Shown here one piece after another: positions 21,501 to 26,352 of a stretch of DNA of 26,352 bases. Source of the DNA: a virus; IMG/VR virus record IMGVR_UViG_3300017728_003423, positions 1-26,352 of that record; one strand, 5' to 3'. Positions within the stretch are counted from its first letter, which is position 1; each line of letters opens with the position of its first letter. The notes below the pieces were generated by a model that had not been told where the DNA came from, made no database searches, and was given only the letters and a program-made list of their open reading frames with translations. The translations under genes and the position numbers were made by a program.

Positions 21501-22074
21501 CTTGACCTGCGTCTACTGTAATTCCACTTTGTAAATTAATTACACCAGTTCCTGCGGCGTTAAGTTCAACGTCACCTGATCCTGTTGTTTTAATAGATAA
21601 GTTTTGGTTAGCATCTGCAGTAACAGTAATAGTACCTGAATCATCTTCAAGAACTTTTTGTCCGTTAACATACAAAGATCCTGGACCAATGTATACATCT
21701 CTCCAAACTTTTGAAGTAGAACCTAAGTCATATGTATTAGTTGTTGCAGGTATAACATGTCCTGCAAGTGTTCCTGCCGCTAAGAAAGTTTGTACACCAC
21801 CTGTAAAGGTTGCTGATGTAGTATCTAAGTTAAGTGTGGCGTCTCCTGTTGTGGCGCCTCCTGATAATCCATTACCTGCTACTATACTACTAATATCACC
21901 TGCCGCGGCTGATGTTACTTCTGTATGTTTTGCAAGTCTGTGTCCGCCTGCTGTTGAACCGTCGTGGACAATAACGGTATTTAAATCTGTATCGATAGTA
22001 ATCTCACCAACTAATCCAGTAAATGAACTATGTTGGGAAGTAGTACCTCGTCTCCATTGAATTGCTGTGGCCAT
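18595..22074 (-). CDS. Long repetitive tail-fibre protein
   Basis: A 1159-residue fibre that probably binds the host surface. The N-terminus (MATAIQWRRGTTSQHSSFTG) is the short beta domain common in marine phage fibres. The shaft holds at least eight variants of a unit with core NLYFTNARADAR, usually preceded by TDDLSEGS, three tandem copies of a GDGSLAYxxGxITYTGPSAS unit, and TVNGTQT-type strands. The C-terminal domain starts near ALNVDADTLDGISS and contains YADLAEKY, VAGVISTDPAYMMN and TGRVPTKVTGPVAKGD. It closely matches the end of the other fibre and may be a trimerisation or chaperone-like tip. The start ATG 22074 has AGGA nine to twelve bases upstream. It ends 15 bases from the bidirectional terminator. 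Plus-strand frames inside this gene are shadows of its Ala/Thr/Gly-rich coding. Confidence 0.88.
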   Translation of the reverse strand: MATAIQWRRGTTSQHSSFTGLVGEITIDTDLNTVIVHDGSTAGGHRLAKHTEVTSAAAGDISSIVAGNGLSGGATTGDATLNLDTTSATFTGGVQTFLAAGTLAGHVIPATTNTYDLGSTSKVWRDVYIGPGSLYVNGQKVLEDDSGTITVTADANQNLSIKTTGSGDVELNAAGTGVINLQSGITVDAGQVLTGTSGLTMGSNINFNSNSINNLDDPVEAQDGATKAYVDAQILTKDNTDEMTEGSTNLYFTNARADARIANAIDTDVAFGSASNSLVPSQLAVKTYVDAQVDTADALSELSGDTDDITEGSSNLFFNNTRARAAISVTDAGGDGSLGYSSGVLTYTGPSAAETRAHISGGTGITVTDGVIATTITQYTEALSRGDISVTDAGGDGSLAYNSTTGVITYTGPSASEVRAHITAGTGITITDGAIATSITQYADSDAQGAITVTDAGGDGSLAYSGGTITYTGPSASEVRAHFSGGSGIDISSGSITADSTVVRTTGTQSIGGAKTFSDDMILSGNLTVNGTQTIVNTETLTVDDNIIILNNNESGTPSEDSGIEIERGTSTNAYLHWKESSDAWVFNDGSSTYTIARTTADLSENTNLYYTDARADARVAAATGANLNLGSKDTDDLSEGSSNLYFTNARADARVDAGFSAKDSDSLSEGSTNLYFTNARADARITNALVDEDNMASNSATKLPSQQSVKAYVDAQVATKDALSELSGDTDDVSEGSSNLYFTAERVADTVGAMVTSNTESGITVAYDDADNTLDFTVSLAGFTTANLSENTNLYYTDSRARNALSGGTGISYDSGTGAISLTDTGYVTGVTAGTGLSGGGTSGTVTLNVSGITVSELAAGSLQTSGESFGNDDTSLMTSAAIEDKILSYGYSTTTGDITSVTAGNGLTGGASSGGATLTVGAGTGITVNTNDIAVDMGDFSTSNLSEGTNEYHTAARVNTLIDARVTNSFVDALNVDADTLDGISSASFLRADANDSHSGDITPSSDNAVDLGTSSLRYNEVYAVTFQGTATSAQYADLAEKYESNEELEAGTVVCFAGDKEVTACGTANDHRVAGVISTDPAYMMNAGGDGQYVALTGRVPTKVTGPVAKGDLMVSSDVKGHAKTDNNAQAGRIIGKAVGSNDAGEGVIEVLVNMM
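20631..21105 (-). repeat. Three tandem repeat units inside the fibre gene
   Basis: Three copies of a 61-63 codon unit follow one another. The shared GAGCTCT element falls at 20631, 20814 and 21003, spacings of 183 and 189 bases. Each copy encodes the order (I/V)TVTDAGGDGSL, TYTGPSA, RAH, GTGI and ITQY with small changes. The copies are similar enough for unequal recombination to change fibre length. Confidence 0.7.
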
Positions 22075-22153
22075 CGTTTTATTCCTATTTGTCTATAATT
22101 GTTATAGTCTATCACCCGTCGATGATAGTCAATAAGGTTTTCCCTATTGCGTA

Positions 22154-22161
22154 TATTTATC
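22154..22161 (-). promoter_or_regulatory. Late-type box GATAAATA before the 1159-residue fibre gene
   Basis: GATAAATA lies 79 bases before ATG 22074. The resulting leader would contain a hairpin (CTATCA/TGATAG, 22109-22114 with 22123-22128, eight-base loop) and then the AGGA ribosome site. Unlike four other boxes in the window, it does not abut the start codon. The 118-base gap after the neighbouring fibre stop holds nothing else I can identify. Confidence 0.5.
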
Positions 22162-22193
22162 GTTTTTTATAGGATTATGTGAGTTAACGGTTT

Positions 22194-25100
22194 TTAAATT
22201 AAGACTTCAACAACACCTTCAGCAATATGGTCTTTGCTGGATATTGCTTTACCAATAATGCATGCCGCTCCAATAAAGTGAGGATCACTTCCTACTTTTG
22301 CAACACCTGGTGTGTCACTAGTAACGAGGACGTCACCTTTAGCAACAACACCCTCTACTCTCACAGGTACTCGACCTCTAAGTGCAACTGAAACTACATA
22401 GTGTCCTGATTGACCTGCGTTCATCAAGTATGCTGGATCTGTGGAAACAACTCCTGCAACTTTTGTACTGTTTGGAACGTTTGTTACTGTAACTTCTTCT
22501 TCTCCGCCTAATACTAGTACTGTTCCTACCGGATACTCAGAGTCTGCTACATAGTTCTCTGCCAAGTCAGCATATTGAGCCTGTGTTGCTGTACCCTGGA
22601 AAGTAACTGCATGTACTTCATTATATCTCAATGAAGTTGAACCTAAATCTATTGAATTATCTGCACTTGGTGTAATAGTATGAGTATGTGAATCTGCCGC
22701 ATCGCTTCTAAGGAAACTTCCACTCGATAAACTATCTAGTGTATCTGCATCTACATTCAAGGCATCGATTGCCGTTTTGGTAATTCTTGCATCTGCTCTA
22801 GCATTTGTGTAATATAAATTCGTGCCTTCACTTAAATCACTAGTACTAAATGCACTCATGTCTACAGCAACATCATTTGCATTTACAGTAATACCTGTAC
22901 CTGCTCCAACGGCTAGGTCGCCTGTTGTGGTTACTGTGCCAGTTAAACCAGCACCGCCGCCAACACTAGTAACTGTACCAGTTGTTTGTGAATAACCTTT
23001 ACTTTCTATTTGGTCATTTATTGCCGCTGATGTCATTAATGATGTATCATTGTCTACAAAACTTTCACCACTTGTTTGTAGTGAACCAGCCGCTAGTTCT
23101 GAAACTGTTAATCCGCTAACATTTAAAGTAACTGCACCTGAAGTACCACCACCTGTTAGTCCAGTACCTGCACCAACACTTTCAATATCACCTGCATCAT
23201 TAGTAAAACTAATTACACCTGTTGAAGAATCATATGCAATATCGCCACTGGCACTGATTGCCGCTCTGGCTCTTGCTGTTGTATGATATAAATTTGTACC
23301 TTCTGATAAATCACTAGTACTTGCCGCCGCTATCCTGGCATCTGCTCTTGCGTTTGTATAATATAAATTAGTACCTTCTGATAAATCACTAGTTGACTTA
23401 GCAGTAAATCCTGCGTCTACTCTAGCATCTGCTCTTGCGTTTGTATAATATAAATTTGTTGAACCTTCTGCTGTTTCGTCTGTTGTTTGTGCATCTACAT
23501 AGGCTTTTACTGATTGCTGTGATGGAAGTTTAGTAGCACTATTAGATGACATATTATCTTCATCAACTAATGCATTTGTTATTCTTGCATCTGCTCTAGC
23601 ATTTGTATAATATAAATTTGTTCCTTCTACTAAGTCGCCTGTATTAAAATCGGTCATTGCTACTTGAATGTTGTTAGCATTTACAGTTATACCTGTTCCG
23701 CCTACAACATCAAGTGTTATTGCTCCTGCACTACCGCCACCTGTTAAACCATCTCCAGCATTAACCTGTGTAATTAGTCCACTTAGTGAACTTGGATTGC
23801 TGAATCCTAAATTACCTGCACCGTCTGTTGTAAGTACTTGGTTAGCACTACCATCTGCTGTAGGTAAATCATAATTACCTGCAATACTTAATGCGTCTAA
23901 TCTTGTGTTACCACTAAATGTTTTATTACCTGCAATAGTTTGGTTGCCACTTGTTCTAACAACTGTGGAATCTACAGCAATATCATTTGCATTGGATGTA
24001 ATACCATCTCCGCCTATGACGTTTACAGTTATATCACCTGTTGTGCCGCCACCGGTCATACCAGTACCTGCTACAACACCAGTAACATCTGCATTTGTGG
24101 CTATTGTAATTGTGTTACCACTATGGGTAACATCCATGTTAGTGCCGCCGACGAAAGTAACTAGTTCTGCACTACTTACTGCTTCGTTTCCTGCGGTGTC
24201 CGTTGTAAAACTCCAACTGCCAAAATTGTCATAACTTATTGATGTTGCACTTGCATTTGTTACTCTACCAGTTGCATCAACTGTAACTGTTGGTATTTGT
24301 GTGCTTGTACCATATGTACCTGCACTAACACCTGAAGCCGATAATGAAATAGCACCAGGACTTGATGTAATACCTGTACCACCAACTACATTAAGTGTAA
24401 CATCTCCTGATGTTCCACCACCTGTCATACCGTCACCTGCTACAACACTTGTCATATCTCCTGCCAAGTCTGCATCAATTGTTAATGTGCCTGCGGTATC
24501 ATCATATGTTGCTGATACGTTTGCACCACCAACAATAAGAGCACCAACTCTGTCGTCTACTCTTTCATCTGTATAAAATAATTTTGAACCTTCTGCAATA
24601 TCTGTTGTTGTTAAAGAAGCAATACTACTTGTAATAACACCTGTTGCACTATCGTAAGATAAATTTGCACCAGTGGTACTAATATTGCCTCTAGCAGTAT
24701 CTCTTACTAAATCTAAGTTAGCAGAAAGTGTTGTAACATTAGCAGAAATATTTCCTGCTGTTGAAATACTAATACTGTTTACAGCATCTGGTCCTAGTGC
24801 AGGAAAATAATAATCTCCGCCTACTTCTTTACCAACTTCTACTCTGTTAGTACCTGTTGCTGTAAAGAATAAATCAGATGTTGAAGATGTTGTAACTTGC
24901 TTAATTACACCGCCTTCAATAACTTTAAATACACCTGCGTCAAAGAATATAGTACCGTTAACAAGTAATTCATCATCACCTGTTCTTGGTCCCATAATAA
25001 CACCACCATCAACTGTTAATCGTTCTAATGGTCTTGTTCCTGTAGTATATGTACTACCTCCATAACTTACGTTTGTGTAATTAGAAATATGTGCAATGTT

Positions 25101-26352
25101 ACCAATAAACATTGTGCTGTTTCCAAATGTTTGGAAATGAGCTCTATCGACACCTAAACTTTTTGCTTGTAAAGTTGTATTACTTGTATCAGAAGCATGT
25201 TGTCCTATAGTGCCTGCGCCTGATGTTTCGCTAACGATGTAAGTGTCTATTTCAGTTGCTTTAGTTTGGTAGAATAAATTTCCACCCAATACAAACAATG
25301 CACTCTCGCCTGTACCAATAGTATGTTTGAAGAATCCGTGATTCATATTACTTAATACTGTTTTTGTAGGTTGTGTAACTACACCGTTACCTGTGCCTAC
25401 ACTTGATGCCATAAAACTAGTTCCTACATTACTGTCTGCCGCACCATGATTTGTATAATCTGTTGTACCTGCTGTTTTAATTGTATATGTTTTACCAACA
25501 ACCATTGCTGTTGCATTAATATCAACTTCTTTGTTTTCCGACACAAATGTTGTATTACCACCAACAGTTAAAGAACCACTGCCTCTTTGGTCTGCAGGAG
25601 CACTTGTATTGTTTTCAATTCCTGGTTGTATTACAAGGTCACCTGTAATTGTTAATTGTCCGTGTCTTTTTTGAGTAAAATCTGCAGTTTGGTTACCTTG
25701 AACAAGTATTGCTGAAGCAGTACCACTTAATATAGGTGTAAATTTAATTCCACCTGTTGCACTATAATCTATAGATGTATCTGTACCAAATGCACTACTT
25801 GTTGGTGCAAAGTAAAAACTTGTTGAAGCAATAGTTTCTGTTTTGTCTACTTTAGTATCGTCTCTGCTATTAACAAATGCTAACATGTTTGCATTTGCAG
25901 TTCCAACTTGACTAACTGTTGCGGCATCTTGTGGATCTACACCATTAGCAAGACTAGTAATTTTATTACTACTCATTGCCAATGCGCCGGTCATTGTGTC
26001 GCCTGCTTTAGAAACTTTTGTTGCTATGCTGTTTGTTAATGTTGTATAAGCATTATCATCATCGTTGACTGCCGCGGCAATCTCATTTAATGTATTGAGT
26101 GTTCCAGGTGCTCCATCTACTAAGGAATCAATAGCCGCTTCTACATATCTTGTTGTTGCCGCTAATTCATTATTACCTGTGCCCGGAACATAATTTCCAC
26201 CACTTGATGTAGGCAATATGCTTGATTGATTTTGTAAAAATACGTCACCAGTAAAAGTGTCGCCTGTGCTTCTTGCTACTGTAGAATCTACATCTAAAGT
26301 ATAAGTGTTAGAAGCATCAATATAAGTTTTTGTTATTCCGTCGCCGTCTACT
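22194..26352 (-). CDS. Second long tail-fibre protein, N-terminus missing
   Basis: The frame is open from the right edge to TAA 22196-22194, giving at least 1385 residues, so the gene starts outside the window. The visible part opens with phage-fibre strands (TFTGDVFLQNQSS, then an AATTRYVEAAIDSL helix). It includes a TYTIKTAGTTDYTNHGA module near the middle and six units of the NLYYTNARADAR type. The C-terminal domain (YADLAENY, VAGVVSTDPAYLMNAG, LRGRVPVRVEGVVAKGD) is a close relative of the other fibre's tip. One stretch ending ATKLPSQQSVKAYVDAQ is nearly identical to the other fibre even at DNA level. The two are probably a long fibre made of successive proteins, or two alternative receptor-binding fibres. 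It has no late box in view because its start is not visible. Confidence 0.87.
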   Translation of the reverse strand, partial: VDGDGITKTYIDASNTYTLDVDSTVARSTGDTFTGDVFLQNQSSILPTSSGGNYVPGTGNNELAATTRYVEAAIDSLVDGAPGTLNTLNEIAAAVNDDDNAYTTLTNSIATKVSKAGDTMTGALAMSSNKITSLANGVDPQDAATVSQVGTANANMLAFVNSRDDTKVDKTETIASTSFYFAPTSSAFGTDTSIDYSATGGIKFTPILSGTASAILVQGNQTADFTQKRHGQLTITGDLVIQPGIENNTSAPADQRGSGSLTVGGNTTFVSENKEVDINATAMVVGKTYTIKTAGTTDYTNHGAADSNVGTSFMASSVGTGNGVVTQPTKTVLSNMNHGFFKHTIGTGESALFVLGGNLFYQTKATEIDTYIVSETSGAGTIGQHASDTSNTTLQAKSLGVDRAHFQTFGNSTMFIGNIAHISNYTNVSYGGSTYTTGTRPLERLTVDGGVIMGPRTGDDELLVNGTIFFDAGVFKVIEGGVIKQVTTSSTSDLFFTATGTNRVEVGKEVGGDYYFPALGPDAVNSISISTAGNISANVTTLSANLDLVRDTARGNISTTGANLSYDSATGVITSSIASLTTTDIAEGSKLFYTDERVDDRVGALIVGGANVSATYDDTAGTLTIDADLAGDMTSVVAGDGMTGGGTSGDVTLNVVGGTGITSSPGAISLSASGVSAGTYGTSTQIPTVTVDATGRVTNASATSISYDNFGSWSFTTDTAGNEAVSSAELVTFVGGTNMDVTHSGNTITIATNADVTGVVAGTGMTGGGTTGDITVNVIGGDGITSNANDIAVDSTVVRTSGNQTIAGNKTFSGNTRLDALSIAGNYDLPTADGSANQVLTTDGAGNLGFSNPSSLSGLITQVNAGDGLTGGGSAGAITLDVVGGTGITVNANNIQVAMTDFNTGDLVEGTNLYYTNARADARITNALVDEDNMSSNSATKLPSQQSVKAYVDAQTTDETAEGSTNLYYTNARADARVDAGFTAKSTSDLSEGTNLYYTNARADARIAAASTSDLSEGTNLYHTTARARAAISASGDIAYDSSTGVISFTNDAGDIESVGAGTGLTGGGTSGAVTLNVSGLTVSELAAGSLQTSGESFVDNDTSLMTSAAINDQIESKGYSQTTGTVTSVGGGAGLTGTVTTTGDLAVGAGTGITVNANDVAVDMSAFSTSDLSEGTNLYYTNARADARITKTAIDALNVDADTLDSLSSGSFLRSDAADSHTHTITPSADNSIDLGSTSLRYNEVHAVTFQGTATQAQYADLAENYVADSEYPVGTVLVLGGEEEVTVTNVPNSTKVAGVVSTDPAYLMNAGQSGHYVVSVALRGRVPVRVEGVVAKGDVLVTSDTPGVAKVGSDPHFIGAACIIGKAISSKDHIAEGVVEVLI

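Noticed and set aside
21689-22060. Long plus-strand frame inside the fibre gene (and similar ones at 14196-14657, 16538-16903, 23905-24234)
   Set aside because: These are antisense shadows of Ala/Thr/Gly-rich or low-complexity coding sequence. They lack ribosome sites and their products are Pro/Val/Ser-rich with no family features.
26214-26216. TTG at 26216 as the start of the second fibre gene
   Set aside because: The frame continues without a stop to the window edge and the upstream codons encode typical fibre sequence (TFTGDVFLQNQSS), so the gene is simply truncated by the window.
18595-26352. Fibre repeats as a CRISPR array
   Set aside because: The repeats are coding, in frame, of variable length and not separated by unique spacers.

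Overview
The window looks like part of the genome of an AT-rich, T4-like marine tailed phage. The evidence is a set of T4-type neck and tail-completion genes (gp13-, gp14- and gp15-like), two very long repetitive tail-fibre genes, two tRNA genes with encoded CCA, tight gene packing with overlapping starts and stops, and repeated late-promoter-like boxes (GATAAATA or TATAAATA). A marine alphaproteobacterial host such as SAR11 is a guess from composition and gene content, not something the sequence proves.

Layout. (1) 1-2444, minus strand: a truncated unknown gene, a gp13-like neck protein, a large unknown protein and a small membrane protein, the last two behind a near-consensus sigma70 promoter. 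(2) 2531-6379, minus strand: a metabolic block (FabZ-like dehydratase, B12-binding-type radical SAM enzyme, ferredoxin-NADP reductase-like flavoprotein) with two small genes, tRNA-Ala(UGC) and tRNA-Ser(GCU). This block sits between the gp13-like gene and its usual partners. (3) 6447-10015, plus strand: gp14-like, gp15-like, a Nudix hydrolase and an unknown protein. (4) 10016-12112, minus strand: a membrane CHASE2-adenylyl cyclase with its own late-type promoter. (5) 12171-18188, minus strand: a curli-type secretion operon. It contains two paralogous small membrane proteins, CsgF, CsgG, a curlin-like protein, a FecR-domain protein, a second curlin-like protein, two small membrane proteins and a lipoprotein. 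The operon ends in a strong terminator. (6) 18301-18580, plus strand: a one-gene unit encoding a 40-residue protein, with its own promoter and a bidirectional terminator. (7) 18595-26352, minus strand: a complete 1159-residue fibre gene and the 3' part of a second, related fibre gene that runs off the window.

How the genes may work together. The most unusual part is 10016-18188. A CsgG outer-membrane channel and its CsgF plug are encoded with two secreted curlin-like proteins. Between those two lies a periplasmic FecR-type protein whose C-terminus resembles theirs, and next door is a CHASE2 sensor cyclase. This could be a phage-borne system for secreting or displaying amyloid-like protein during infection, coupled to cyclic-nucleotide signalling; that reading is inference. 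The lipoprotein gene at the end of the operon carries a textbook-looking -1 ribosomal frameshift signal: GGGAAAG, a 6-nt spacer containing the stop, then a perfect 10-bp stem. It leads into an open frame that has no start codon of its own and ends exactly before the operon terminator. Four late-type boxes lie only 5-7 nt upstream of ATG codons, which implies leaderless late mRNAs.
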